A DNA stretch of 64,000 nt from Parasphingorhabdus cellanae (GTDB lineage Bacteria; Pseudomonadota; Alphaproteobacteria; Sphingomonadales; Sphingomonadaceae). Below the pieces are notes generated by a model that saw only the letters and a program-made list of their open reading frames with translations, was not told the origin of the DNA and searched no databases. A program made the position numbers and the translations under genes. Below are positions 53,610 to 63,129 of this stretch, in pieces; the stretch's first letter is position 1, and each line of letters starts with the position of its first letter. The stretch lies in assembly GCF_017498565.1 (NCBI RefSeq), contig NZ_CP071794.1, forward strand, positions 806,001-870,000. The letters are read 5' to 3'.

Positions 53610-54294
53610 GAAATTCTGGCGCGGGTTCTTCAGGCGGCCGCGATGGCATCGCGACGGACGCACCTTGATGGGCGATCTTCATCGGCTCGCCGGCCTCTGG
53701 TCGCTCTGGTTCGTTGTGACGATCGGACTGACCTCCGTCTGGTATTTCGTCGAACGGGCAGGTGTCGGGCTTGAAACCCCGCCTCCCGCAGCAACAGTCA
53801 CCGAGGCTCCGCTTGATATCAACGGCGCAACAATCAGAGGCTGGGTGGAACGCACTGAAGCGGAAATGCCTGGCCTTGCGGTCAACGCAGTTTTTCTGCC
53901 GTACTCGCCAGGCGATCCAACCGTGGTGCAAGGCCAGTGGCGTGCCATCCTGGTTCGAGAACGCGCCAATGCCGCTTTCTTCGATCCGGTAACCGGCGCG
54001 CTTCTTCGCATACGCGCAGCGCATGAGATGGGAGTGGGGGAGCGCATTGTTCACACCGCCGATCCGCTGCATTTCGGAACATTCGGCGGCCTCACGATCA
54101 AGCTCATCTGGGTGCTATTTGGCCTTTTCCTGATCGGCATGGCGGCGAGCGGAGCCTATATCTATGCCAAACGAACACGCGAAGCGTTCTCCACCTATGG
54201 ACCTTTCAAACCGCTCGATTATCTTGGCACCTGGAAATGGCCCAGCATCGCAGTCGTGACAGTTGTTCCGCTTTACTTCTTCATTCTCTGGTAG
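53605..54294 (+). pseudogene. PepSY-associated membrane protein, N-terminal part missing
   Basis: From 53605 the frame reads YKKFWRGFFRRPRWHRDGRTLM, a PepSY_TM linker, then GDLHRLAGLWSLWFVVTIGL and two further hydrophobic helices near the C-terminus. About the first half (N-terminal helices and PepSY repeat) is absent. The first ATG is at 53665, so a 209-residue product could be made. The frame overlaps the receptor stop by four bases. Base composition seems more GC-rich than its neighbours, perhaps from a foreign source. Confidence 0.8.
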
Positions 54295-54301
54295 CCGAGA
54301 C

Positions 54302-54335
54302 AAAAGCAAACCGCGGGCATCCGCCCGCTTGGCTT
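54302..54335 (+). terminator. Candidate terminator after the truncated PepSY gene
   Basis: GCGGGC and GCCCGC (54313-54328) flank a four-base loop, with AAAGC and GCTTT further out as a second stem. It may end the Fur-linked operon; the T-run is only moderate. Confidence 0.45.
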
Positions 54336-54581
54336 TCCTCGCATAAGCTCGGGCGCGCGCCATCTGATTCTTGGCGCGCTTGCCGACGCGATGCGTCGGT
54401 TCAGCGCGACACTAAACGCTTCGTTTGAGACCATATAACCGAGCGCAGCGAAGGCAAGGCCGACTGGCCGCCGAGCCTTATTGGCGCGATAGCCAAGGGC
54501 CCGGATGGGCCCGCCCGACGCCTGAGGGAATAAATAAAGACTCCCTTCCAAAGTTCACACCATTCACACCCCCATCCCCCC
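54336..54581. other. Intergenic stretch without a credible gene
   Basis: This GC-rich stretch before the repeat element holds several open frames in both strands (for example 54273-54551 minus), but none has a plausible start site or protein-like composition. I see no RNA gene. Confidence 0.4.
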
Positions 54582-54661
54582 CGTCATCCCAGCGCAAGCT
54601 GGGATCTCCTCGAAACCTGCCGCTCTGCTGCATGGAGATTCCAGCTTGCGCTGGAATGACG
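54582..54661. repeat. Palindromic repeat element
   Basis: Imperfect inverted arms of 28 bases (54582-54609 and 54634-54661) differ at only two positions, both kept as G-U pairs in RNA, around a 24-base loop. The arms hold CAGCGCAAGCTGG, itself palindromic. AAAGTTCACAC stands on both sides (about 54550 and 54681). It resembles the dispersed palindromic elements common in alphaproteobacterial intergenic regions. Confidence 0.8.
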
Positions 54662-54695
54662 ATGGCAAAAGGCGCGCCCTCAAAGTTCACACAGA

Positions 54696-55448
54696 TCACA
54701 CCGGCTCGGGCAGGTCATCGAATATCCCGCTGCGTTCCAGCAAGCCGCTGCGCTCGGCGCGGTCCCAATCGAGGTCGCTCCAGGTTTCCCGGCTCGCCAC
54801 ATCAAGGTCCGATACATCAATATCCTCCGGTGCCATGGCCAGGATCTGCTCCCGTCCCGCTTGCAGCTCCAACATCGCGATAATATGCTCATCAGAGCGC
54901 TGGTTTTCCTCTTCCGAGGCCGTCCGGCCAGACGCCTCTATCTTGTCCACCAGTGCTGCACAATCCTCACCCTTGCCAATGCCGTCGAGCAAATCATCAA
55001 AATGCTCCGCTGCCACCCGCGCAGGCTTGCCCGCCAGATCAATACCATCCGCCATCTTGTCGAGCCGCGCCATGGCGGCCAGAAACAAGGGCGCGCTCCA
55101 GCGGGTGCGCATGCCCACTTCCTCGCCCTGATGCCATACCGCCTCGTTCCAGCCATTGAGGCCCTTGTCGAGCAGCGCATCCTGAAAAATATCGCGCGCA
55201 TGGATAAGCGCCGCATCCCACGCCCGGGCAAAGGCCCGCGCGTCCGGCCTGCGCCGCAGCTTATACGCGCTCTCCCGCGACAATCCGGTATAGGCGGCGG
55301 CTGCTTTGACATTACCGGTTCTTGCTAGGGCTTCGAGAAACACCACCTGCCGGTCCGGCGACCAGCCATCATGGCGCTCCCTGGGCTGCGCCAGATCATC
55401 AGGGGCGGGGATATCGGTGAAGCTGTCGTGTGAAGGGAGTTCGGTCAT
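54696..55448 (-). CDS. Helix-turn-helix protein of unknown function
   Basis: The 250-residue protein has an HTH-like region at GWSPDRQVVFLEALARTGNVKAAAAYTGLSRESAYKLRRR near 28-67 (read in two parts), then a helical middle and an acidic C-terminal tail (EDIDVSDLDVASRETWSDLDW). I do not recognise a named family; similar proteins recur in sphingomonads. A DNA-binding role is likely from the HTH but targets are unknown. The repeat element lies just past its end. Confidence 0.6.
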   Translation of the reverse strand: MTELPSHDSFTDIPAPDDLAQPRERHDGWSPDRQVVFLEALARTGNVKAAAAYTGLSRESAYKLRRRPDARAFARAWDAALIHARDIFQDALLDKGLNGWNEAVWHQGEEVGMRTRWSAPLFLAAMARLDKMADGIDLAGKPARVAAEHFDDLLDGIGKGEDCAALVDKIEASGRTASEEENQRSDEHIIAMLELQAGREQILAMAPEDIDVSDLDVASRETWSDLDWDRAERSGLLERSGIFDDLPEPV

Positions 55449-55594
55449 CTGCTGTTCCTTGTTCTATGGGGGGAACAGAGAAGATAACCTATCTGGTTAT
55501 TTGTAGGAAAGGGGGGATTTTTGCCGAGATACATGGATAAAAACAAAGGCTATTATCCTATATCGAAAACCAGCCTTTCGCCGGTGCCGATACC

Positions 55595-56725
55595 CTAATT
55601 GCCCTTAACATAATATCCCCTGCTGCCATCCACGGGCACAAGCCTATCGTCCGCAATATTCAGTCGAAACTCCTCAAAAGGCGGCTTGATGAATAGCCGG
55701 TTGTCCAGCTTCACTTCGTAAACGGCCGCTTTATTATTCGGTGCGATATCGAAACTGGAGGAATATTCCTTTTCATTATGACGCAATGTCAGCGTGATGG
55801 ACTGAAGCTGGTTGTTTCTGGTTTTGGGTGCGAACGCAAAGCCAAGTTCATAGCTATTCGCGCTGACTTGACTGCCGTCGGCGAAGGAAAATTGCGCCTC
55901 GATTTTTAGACGCGCATTGGGCCGCTCACGCCGGTTAACCCAGATACCTACGCCGTCATTCCAATTCACATTGGGTCTATCGTCATTTTGCGCATGAAAT
56001 GGCGTAAAATCGGACAAGAAGAGACAGTCAGCAGGCAGTGGGGGCGACTGATATTCTCCGGTCTTGCCAGCGGCCCGCCCGCTGTCGGCAAGAAAGGCAA
56101 CCGCCTCTCGCCAATGTTGTCTCGCCGTGCGGGCGGCTATTTCCGCGCTGTCGCTATCATCTTGCAAGTCACGATTAAAATAATTTGCTATCGCTTTTTT
56201 ATAAGCGCCATGCCGTTCGCGCTCGATTTCAACAGCGGCCTCGAACCGCTCCTGGGGCGGTAGATCTTTTGGAAAAGCCAAATCACCTGACGAAGAATAT
56301 TGAGCGCCATATTCAAGGAAGGCGCATGTCCACTTTGCCCGATTACGCAGCCGGATATTTTCCATCTTATAAGCGGCATCTTTTTCTTCGCTTCCCCAAG
56401 AATATTTTGCACCCAGAGCAAATACAGGCGTTTCATCACTGAATTGATGGGGGCCGAGGATCACTTGTCCATTGGTCTGGGTCCATTGACCCTCACTATA
56501 CAAGTCGAGCCCACCAACAATCATCATCCATTTATAACTGCCATCGGCTTCCAACAAAAGGCGTGATGCTGTCTCCATCACCCCGGTAAGCCGATAGGAA
56601 CCCACAGGGGTAGCGGGCTCTGCCTGGCCGTCCTTGTCAGGAAGAGGCTGGGCAAAGCTGTTTGATGTTAGGGTCAGCGCACAAAATGTGGCCGCGAGTT
56701 GGAGTGGCAGGTACCGCAAAGTCAA
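55595..56725 (-). CDS. Secreted protein of unknown function
   Basis: The 376-residue product starts with a signal peptide (TSNSFAQ, residues about 19-25). The mature part has a beta-rich first half (GSYRLTGVMETASRLLLEADGSYKW near 42-66, in parts) that resembles lipocalin-like or META-type barrels, and a C-terminal part also beta-rich. It has three or four Cys. No enzyme motif was seen and no neighbour explains it. Confidence 0.6.
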   Translation of the reverse strand: MTLRYLPLQLAATFCALTLTSNSFAQPLPDKDGQAEPATPVGSYRLTGVMETASRLLLEADGSYKWMMIVGGLDLYSEGQWTQTNGQVILGPHQFSDETPVFALGAKYSWGSEEKDAAYKMENIRLRNRAKWTCAFLEYGAQYSSSGDLAFPKDLPPQERFEAAVEIERERHGAYKKAIANYFNRDLQDDSDSAEIAARTARQHWREAVAFLADSGRAAGKTGEYQSPPLPADCLFLSDFTPFHAQNDDRPNVNWNDGVGIWVNRRERPNARLKIEAQFSFADGSQVSANSYELGFAFAPKTRNNQLQSITLTLRHNEKEYSSSFDIAPNNKAAVYEVKLDNRLFIKPPFEEFRLNIADDRLVPVDGSRGYYVKGN

Positions 56726-56852
56726 ACTCCTTGCATATAGAGGCTTGTTGACCGAAGTCCGCCGGTCAAGGCTTTAAGAAAGTTGCCATATACGGATTTT
56801 TTCCGTTGCCGAGCAACAGTTTCCCAAATTCCCTCGATACGGGCACACGCCT

Positions 56853-58190
56853 TTATTGTTTCTTCTTCATATGATGCATTTCAAGACCAACGGCCCAGCG
56901 GCGCTGAAAGCCTTTCCAATGATCAGACTGTTCATCACCTGCCGTTTTCCCATTTAGCTGCTCACCAAAACCGATGGGCCATTTGCTGTCGTTGGAATCC
57001 ACAGTTGGCACGTTCAAATAATCCGCTTTAGACGCATCACCTTTCAGCGTCATATCGAGAAACGCCGTTACAAAATGCTGATTAATCGCGTTTAAGCGGT
57101 CGCTTCGCCATACTGGCTCTTTCAGAAACTCTGCTGTCGTAAAATCGCTGTCTGCATCCAGATCAAATTCATTGCCGACAATATTATGCCGCGCTTCGCG
57201 ATAGACCAACATGTAGCGATTTGATCCGGTCATATTTTCGAACAGCCACTTCACGCCTTGCTCATAGTTCACCACATCGTCCTGATTTCCAGAAATCACC
57301 AGAACCGGCTTATCAATCGCCGCGATACTATCTGCTGTCCATGCCCGGCTATCCGGCTGACCACCCCAGGGAGCGAAAGTCACCAGTGATTTAACTGGCA
57401 GGGGTTTTTGTGAGGCCTCTTCCATCGCTGTTCTGGCTGCTGCCGGGATATTGGCCATCGGATCATTGGCGAAATCATAGAACGCGCCCGCAGAAGCTAT
57501 GGCGCCATATCCGCCCATAGAATAGCCGATCAGTCCGACATTGTCGGTATCAATTTGCGCCGCATATGGTTGCGATCCTGATTGTGCATCCGCCAATATC
57601 TGCATCAGAATCTGGCGTTGGTCCAAAGATCGGTCCACCAGCACATTACCGAAAGACAGGAGGAAAGACCTGATGCCATCAATAGGCATATCCGCATGAT
57701 TGATCGAAGCCACGATATAACCGTGCGAGGCAATTTGTTCGGCCAAATTGCTAAATTGCGTATCCCATCCACCAAAACCGTGAGACATCAGGACTAGCGG
57801 ATATTTCTCATCGACAAGCGCTGTGGCATCCGGCACCGCCACGCCGTTGGCAGAAACAGTCACCGGGTCCTTCCCTGGTGGCCGCATGATATGCGCATAT
57901 TTTGCGGTTTTACTGTCACTGGTTTTGGCCGGATACCAAAAGCGAACCGAAAGCTCTCGATCCGCATCGGTCAGGTTTCCTGAAATTGCGCCCCAAGTCG
58001 TAATTTTCGTGCGGTCTGCCAGCGCAAATTTTTTGACGCTTGTCCCGATATTATATGCGCCAAGTCGCCCAAATTCCGGGGCTTCGCCGGATTGCCCGGC
58101 GTGGACAGTCGGTGAAGCAACATAAGCGGCAGCACCGCCGCCGACCAGAATGATGCCCAAAGCAATCGCTGCAATTTTTCTCTTTCTCAA
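56853..58190 (-). CDS. Alpha/beta-hydrolase, PAF-acetylhydrolase/dienelactone-hydrolase type
   Basis: The 445-residue product has an N-terminal membrane anchor or signal (residues 7-26), then an alpha/beta-hydrolase core: VLMSHGFGGWDTQ near 133-145 (oxyanion hole), the nucleophile elbow GYSMGGYGA near 222-230, and a later SGNQDDVV (acid) and REARHNIV (His). The long insert between core strands is typical of the PAF-AH II-like family. It is probably periplasmic. Substrate unknown. Confidence 0.82.
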   Translation of the reverse strand: MRKRKIAAIALGIILVGGGAAAYVASPTVHAGQSGEAPEFGRLGAYNIGTSVKKFALADRTKITTWGAISGNLTDADRELSVRFWYPAKTSDSKTAKYAHIMRPPGKDPVTVSANGVAVPDATALVDEKYPLVLMSHGFGGWDTQFSNLAEQIASHGYIVASINHADMPIDGIRSFLLSFGNVLVDRSLDQRQILMQILADAQSGSQPYAAQIDTDNVGLIGYSMGGYGAIASAGAFYDFANDPMANIPAAARTAMEEASQKPLPVKSLVTFAPWGGQPDSRAWTADSIAAIDKPVLVISGNQDDVVNYEQGVKWLFENMTGSNRYMLVYREARHNIVGNEFDLDADSDFTTAEFLKEPVWRSDRLNAINQHFVTAFLDMTLKGDASKADYLNVPTVDSNDSKWPIGFGEQLNGKTAGDEQSDHWKGFQRRWAVGLEMHHMKKKQ

Positions 58191-58303
58191 CCGGCGTTCC
58201 TTTTAGTTTTTGAAGAGCCTCAGAGCAAAAATGAGGCAAGCGGTCCGTGTCGCTGGTCGTTGTGATCCAAACGGGGGGCAGAATCAAATTTATATATACC
58301 GGG

Positions 58304-59092
58304 TCACTCCGGCTTATATCCAAACGCCTCTTTCGCCAGTTTAACGAGTTCTGGATCAGCATCCGGCAGGTCATCCGGCAACGCGGCTTCCAACGTCTCG
58401 GCCACATAGGTCAGTGCGGCAATTCGCGCAGCTTTTTTGTCATTACCGTCGATAACCTTCCACGGGGCCCAGCGTGTGTCCGTCTGTTTGAACATATCCT
58501 CGATGGCGTCCAGATAGTCTGCTCTTTTGGAACGGTTGCGAAAATCTTCTGCAGTAATTTTCCAGCGCTTGTGCGGAACATTCAGGCGCCTTGCAAAACG
58601 ATCGTCTTGCCTGTCTTGCGTTACGTGGAAGAAAAGCTTGATGAGATTAATCCCGCTATCGATGCGTTGCGCTTCAAATTCGTTAATCTCGTCATAAGCG
58701 CGTTTCCATTCGGCTTTGCTGCAAAAGCCCTCAACACGTTCTACCAGGACGCGGCCATACCAGCTGCGATCAAATACCGTGATATTGCGCTTGGCCGGTA
58801 GTTTCAGCCAGAAGCGCCAGAGGAAATGATGATCTTTTTCTACCTGCGTAGGAGCGCTAATTGGGCAAACCTCAAAGTAACGGGGATCCCATTCGGCAGT
58901 CATGCGGCGGATACAACCACCCTTACCAGCCGCGTCCCAACCTTCAAACACCAACATTGTCCGTTTGCCATGAATGATATGTTCGAAATGAACACGGGCC
59001 AAGCGCTCCTGCACTTCTTTCAGTGCATCGGAATAGTCGCCATCAAATTCCTCGCCACCTTCATAATCTGATAGTTTTACATTCTTGCCCAT
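58304..59092 (-). CDS. ppk2: Polyphosphate kinase 2 family protein
   Basis: From MGKNVKLSDYEGG the product has 262 residues with the PPK2 fold: Walker A FEGWDAAGKGGCIRR near 48-62, FDRSWYGRVLVERVEGF near 107-123 (lid and Walker B region), and PWKVIDGNDKKAAR near 214-227. It phosphorylates nucleoside diphosphates or monophosphates with polyphosphate. Length fits class I (nucleoside-diphosphate preferring) but class assignment is uncertain. A TTG four codons earlier opens the frame. Confidence 0.9.
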   Translation of the reverse strand: MGKNVKLSDYEGGEEFDGDYSDALKEVQERLARVHFEHIIHGKRTMLVFEGWDAAGKGGCIRRMTAEWDPRYFEVCPISAPTQVEKDHHFLWRFWLKLPAKRNITVFDRSWYGRVLVERVEGFCSKAEWKRAYDEINEFEAQRIDSGINLIKLFFHVTQDRQDDRFARRLNVPHKRWKITAEDFRNRSKRADYLDAIEDMFKQTDTRWAPWKVIDGNDKKAARIAALTYVAETLEAALPDDLPDADPELVKLAKEAFGYKPE

Positions 59093-59185
59093 AGTTCGCC
59101 TCAAAATGCCCTTCGTCCCTGCACTCAGGAAAAGCTGGCATACTATAAGACGGAAAAAAGAACGAATCTGTTAACCCTGTTTCGA

Positions 59186-60166
59186 TCAATCCGCCTCAGC
59201 TGTCGCAAGCGCTTCGCTCATCATTTCTGTACTGGCATAGCGGATATCCCAATCATCCATGGCGCGCTGGCGATCTTCAACGCGGCGAATAGCTTGACTA
59301 ATTTCGGTTTTACCGCCCGCCAATTGACCGGCTTGACTATAAAGCGTCACAGCCTTTTCCAGCGCGCCTTCCTGTTCGGCGCAAAGCGCTCGGTTGAAGG
59401 CGATTGATCGGTGCGGCGCGCTGTTCATTGCCGCCTGATCCCACATCCGGCAAGCTTCTCGCTCATCGGTTTTGGTCATCTTAACGGCTGCCTTGAAAAG
59501 ATTAGCCGTGGCTTTATCCATGGCTTTGCGACTTTCGAACACACGGATTTTTTGCTGTCTTTCTATGGGCGCAAGATCGCGGCGCACTGAATAGGCGGCG
59601 CTGCTGATCATTCCGCGAATAATGGCCTCGCTGCTGGAAAAGCTCTCTTTTCGGCCGCACACTGTCTGTTCGTGACCGTTCGATTTTCGCTCAGAATAAA
59701 TAGTCTGCCCGTCCCTAAAACGGGAAAGACGGATCTGCGCCTGAAAATCAATCACTCTTTTGAGGCAGGACACTTCGATGCTTTTGCGCTTCTTGCATTT
59801 GCCTTTATCGTCCCGTTTCACGCAGCGATCGCGATATCCCGTGGTCGGGAATTCCTCTATGCCAGCCGTGGCAGTCCCCGACAACGTCGCCTCTGGCTGG
59901 ATGGCGGAACGCCCTGCCATGATTTTGAAATAAGAAGCGCCATCAATCTTAACATCGCTGAGCTTATCTTCGATTGCGAAAGCCAAAGCGATGCCATCAT
60001 CACCGCCAAAACGATCTATCGCGATGGATTTAATCTCTGCGATATTATCTACACGAGCCGGGTAGAGGCCATCTATCTGCAATGTCTCTGCTTGCGCCGT
60101 TGTGGCCAAACACAGTGCGGTTAACCCAACCGAGCCCGCCTTAATCAATGATAGAATTTGATTCAT
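59186..60166 (-). CDS. Secreted protein with C-terminal repeat-like helices, unknown function
   Basis: The 326-residue product has a signal peptide (ending ATTAQA) and an N-terminal beta-rich domain with six Cys (CVKRDDKGKCKKRKSIEVSC near 115-134 in parts). The C-terminal half is helical with an Ala-rich, TPR-like pattern: ACRMWDQAAMNSAPHRSIAFNRALCAEQEGALEKAVTLYSQAG near 232-275 (in parts). I do not recognise the family. It stands alone upstream of PPK2. Confidence 0.6.
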   Translation of the reverse strand: MNQILSLIKAGSVGLTALCLATTAQAETLQIDGLYPARVDNIAEIKSIAIDRFGGDDGIALAFAIEDKLSDVKIDGASYFKIMAGRSAIQPEATLSGTATAGIEEFPTTGYRDRCVKRDDKGKCKKRKSIEVSCLKRVIDFQAQIRLSRFRDGQTIYSERKSNGHEQTVCGRKESFSSSEAIIRGMISSAAYSVRRDLAPIERQQKIRVFESRKAMDKATANLFKAAVKMTKTDEREACRMWDQAAMNSAPHRSIAFNRALCAEQEGALEKAVTLYSQAGQLAGGKTEISQAIRRVEDRQRAMDDWDIRYASTEMMSEALATAEAD

Positions 60167-60251
60167 ATTATCCCTCTAAGTCATTCACTTATAGGGCTTA
60201 TAACAGCATGCCTGAACGCGCTATTACAGTGTCGTTCATAGACCGCTATCG

Positions 60252-61148
60252 TCAAATATGCGGATCAATTCCATTGATAATATAGCCCGCTATCCGCTCA
60301 GGATCCTGCATCGGCATAAAATGTGAAAGCTCGGGGATGTACAACTCTCGCGCGTTAGGAAAGATGCCCACCAGGTTTGGCCAAGTCGGGCTGTTCGCAA
60401 AGTCACGCGCCGCTGTGACGTCATCACTCGCGGTCTGCGCCCGCAATATCGCGACTGGCAGTTTATTCCGTTTCACCAAGGGATAGGGATCAACAGAACG
60501 AAAGCCTTCATAAACGGATGCTTCGAGATAGGGCGGACAGGCCAAGACAAATCCTTCTCCGTCATCGGCGGGCAGCAGGCCATATTGGCAATAATCGATG
60601 AGCACATCGGTTTGCCAAAGGCTGAAAGGATGGCGATCCTTGAATGCGTCAAACATCGCTTCGGGAGATACCCAATCATTGCGGCGGCGCGAAACAGGGT
60701 TCTGGTTCGGATCAATATCTGCTGGTGGAGGCGGATTTTGATAGGCGTCTGGCTCCGTAATAGTCGGATCAACCAGCACCAGTCGTTCCAATCGGTCTGG
60801 CATGACATCGGCAATCTGCACCAGCACATGCGCGCCCATGCTATGACCAACACCGATCATCTGATTCAGGTTAAGCCCCTCTACGAGCCTACCAACCTCG
60901 CGTGCCATTAATCGCCAGTCGCCAAGGCTATCCGGTTTGGCGCTGCGCCCATGGCCACACTGATCCACAGCGATGATGCGATATCCGGGCGGCAACGCCG
61001 CGATCGTCTTGTCCCAGCAACGCGCATGAAAGCCGGTGGCGTGCACCATCAATATGGTCGGATCGGCCGGATTACCCCACTCGAAATAGCAGAGATCCGT
61101 TTCGCCCTGTTGAAACCGCTTTTCTGTTGGTTGCCCCGCTGCGTTCAT
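60252..61148 (-). CDS. Alpha/beta-hydrolase downstream of aspS
   Basis: The 298-residue product has the fold's marks: [19 protein letters not shown] near 34-52 (oxyanion region), the nucleophile [10 protein letters not shown] near 101-110, and the late His in [12 protein letters not shown] near 277-288. A typical class-I epoxide hydrolase/esterase type. Its start overlaps aspS by four bases, so it is co-transcribed, though its role there is unknown. Confidence 0.85.
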   Translation of the reverse strand: MNAAGQPTEKRFQQGETDLCYFEWGNPADPTILMVHATGFHARCWDKTIAALPPGYRIIAVDQCGHGRSAKPDSLGDWRLMAREVGRLVEGLNLNQMIGVGHSMGAHVLVQIADVMPDRLERLVLVDPTITEPDAYQNPPPPADIDPNQNPVSRRRNDWVSPEAMFDAFKDRHPFSLWQTDVLIDYCQYGLLPADDGEGFVLACPPYLEASVYEGFRSVDPYPLVKRNKLPVAILRAQTASDDVTAARDFANSPTWPNLVGIFPNARELYIPELSHFMPMQDPERIAGYIINGIDPHI

Positions 61149-62929
61149 CCTTCTTTCGGCGGCTCCACAACACGGATGTGCAGTTCGCGCAATTGTTTGG
61201 GCGACACACCGCTTGGTGCGCTCATCATCAGGTCTTCCGCTTTCTGGTTCATCGGGAAGAGCACAACCTCGCGGATATTCGGCTCATCGGCCAGCAGCAT
61301 AACGATCCGGTCCACACCTGGCGCAGACCCACCATGGGGCGGCGCGCCATATTTCAGCGCATTGATCATACCGGAAAACTCTGTATCCACCGCCGCTTTG
61401 TCATAGCCGGCAATTTCGAAAGCTTTGTACATGATATCGGGACGATGGTTCCGGATGGCGCCAGATGACAGTTCGATGCCGTTACAGACAATGTCATATT
61501 GCCAGGCCAAAATATCGAGCGGATCTTTATTTTCCAGTGCTTCCATCTCACCCTGTGGCATCGAGAACGGGTTATGCGAGAAATCGAGCTTCTTCAGTTC
61601 TTCGTCATATTCATACATCGGATAATCGACGACCCAGCAGAATTTGAATTCATCATCGCTGATCAGGTCAAGCTTTTCTGCTGCACGGGTCCGCGCAACA
61701 CCGGCCAGTTTGGCGGCTTCGGCCTCCTTACCCGCGGCAAAGAAAACGCCATCATCAGGACCGCAATCAAGATCCGCGAGTAATTTCGCCGTGCCTTCTT
61801 CACCATGGTTTTTCGCAATCGGGCCGCCAGCCGCGCCCTCTTTCATGTTGATATAACCGAGACCCGCAAAGCCTTCGCCTCGCGCCCAGTTGTTCATATC
61901 ATCAAAGAACTTACGGCTATTCTTGCCGGCTCCTGGCGCGACAAAAGCGCGCACCGTGCCGCCAGATGACGTGATCTTGTCAAACAGACCAAAGCCGGAA
62001 CCTTTGAAATGGTCCGACACGTCCTGAATGATGATCGGGTTTCTCAGATCGGGCTTGTCTGAGCCATATTTCAGCATCGACTCTTTGTAAGGAATACGCG
62101 GAAACTCTCCGGCAGGCGTGACCGATTTGCCATTGGCAAATTCTTCGAAAACGCCGGCAAGAACCGGTTCCAGCGCCTGAAACACATCTTCCTGCGTGAC
62201 AAAGCTCATCTCAAGATCGAGCTGATAAAATTCACCGGGCGAGCGATCAGCCCGGGCGTCTTCGTCACGGAAACAGGGAGCAATCTGGAAATAGCGGTCA
62301 AAGCCAGCCACCATCAGCATCTGTTTAAACATTTGCGGTGCCTGTGGCAGCGCATAGAATTTACCAGGATGCACGCGGCTGGGCACCAGATAATCTCGCG
62401 CGCCCTCTGGCGACGAAGCCGTTAGGATTGGTGTCTGAAATTCTGTAAAGCCCTGCCCCACCATGCGGTTACGAAGCGAAGCGATGACCTGAGAGCGCAG
62501 CATCATATTGGCGTGAACTTTCTCCCGCCGCAGATCGAGGAAACGGTAACGCAGGCGAATATCTTCGGGATATTCCTGTTCGCCAAAGACCGGCATGGGC
62601 AGTTCTTCTGCTGGCCCCTGCATTTCAACCGTATCGGCCACCAGCTCCACTTCGCCGGTTGGCAGATTTGCGTTAACCGTTTCGGCTGAACGCGCGGCCA
62701 CTTTACCGGTGACAGTGATGACCGACTCTTTGCGTGCGGCATCCAGCATTTTGAAAGCGTCGCTGCCTTCTTCACTGACAATCTGGGTTAAACCAAAATG
62801 GTCACGCAAGTCGACGAACATCAAATTGCCATGGTCACGGATATTATGGATCCAGCCCGACAAGCGGACTTCTTCGCCGACGTCAGCAGTGCGAAGCTGT
62901 GAACAGTTATGGGAACGATATGCGTGCAT
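61145..62929 (-). CDS. aspS: Aspartyl-tRNA synthetase
   Basis: From [19 protein letters not shown] the product has 594 residues. The OB-fold anticodon domain starts with [14 protein letters not shown] near 20-33; class II motif 2 is seen as [24 protein letters not shown] (in parts) near 217-240, and motif 3 in [23 protein letters not shown] (in parts) near 550. The GAD domain lies between. It is the bacterial-type enzyme; non-discriminating versus discriminating cannot be judged here. The upstream 24-codon extension is leader. Confidence 0.96.
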   Translation of the reverse strand: MHAYRSHNCSQLRTADVGEEVRLSGWIHNIRDHGNLMFVDLRDHFGLTQIVSEEGSDAFKMLDAARKESVITVTGKVAARSAETVNANLPTGEVELVADTVEMQGPAEELPMPVFGEQEYPEDIRLRYRFLDLRREKVHANMMLRSQVIASLRNRMVGQGFTEFQTPILTASSPEGARDYLVPSRVHPGKFYALPQAPQMFKQMLMVAGFDRYFQIAPCFRDEDARADRSPGEFYQLDLEMSFVTQEDVFQALEPVLAGVFEEFANGKSVTPAGEFPRIPYKESMLKYGSDKPDLRNPIIIQDVSDHFKGSGFGLFDKITSSGGTVRAFVAPGAGKNSRKFFDDMNNWARGEGFAGLGYINMKEGAAGGPIAKNHGEEGTAKLLADLDCGPDDGVFFAAGKEAEAAKLAGVARTRAAEKLDLISDDEFKFCWVVDYPMYEYDEELKKLDFSHNPFSMPQGEMEALENKDPLDILAWQYDIVCNGIELSSGAIRNHRPDIMYKAFEIAGYDKAAVDTEFSGMINALKYGAPPHGGSAPGVDRIVMLLADEPNIREVVLFPMNQKAEDLMMSAPSGVSPKQLRELHIRVVEPPKEG

Positions 62930-63129
62930 GATGGACCTTTGATATTTGGAGTGTTTCTGATCACGAAACTTATGAGGGCGTAACACAGGCCGAAAGGACA
63001 TTTGTCAAGGATGAAGCATTTAAACTGCAAATCTTATTCTTCGCATCAGGTTCAGACAAAAGCCGCTGGCTATCGAATTTGTCTATCAGAAATGTTTGCG
63101 AGCTTTGGCGTAACTTGTATAGAACCATC

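Noticed and set aside
54273..54551. 92-codon minus-strand frame as a gene
   Set aside because: GC-driven open frame with no recognisable motif, start signal or conserved partner.
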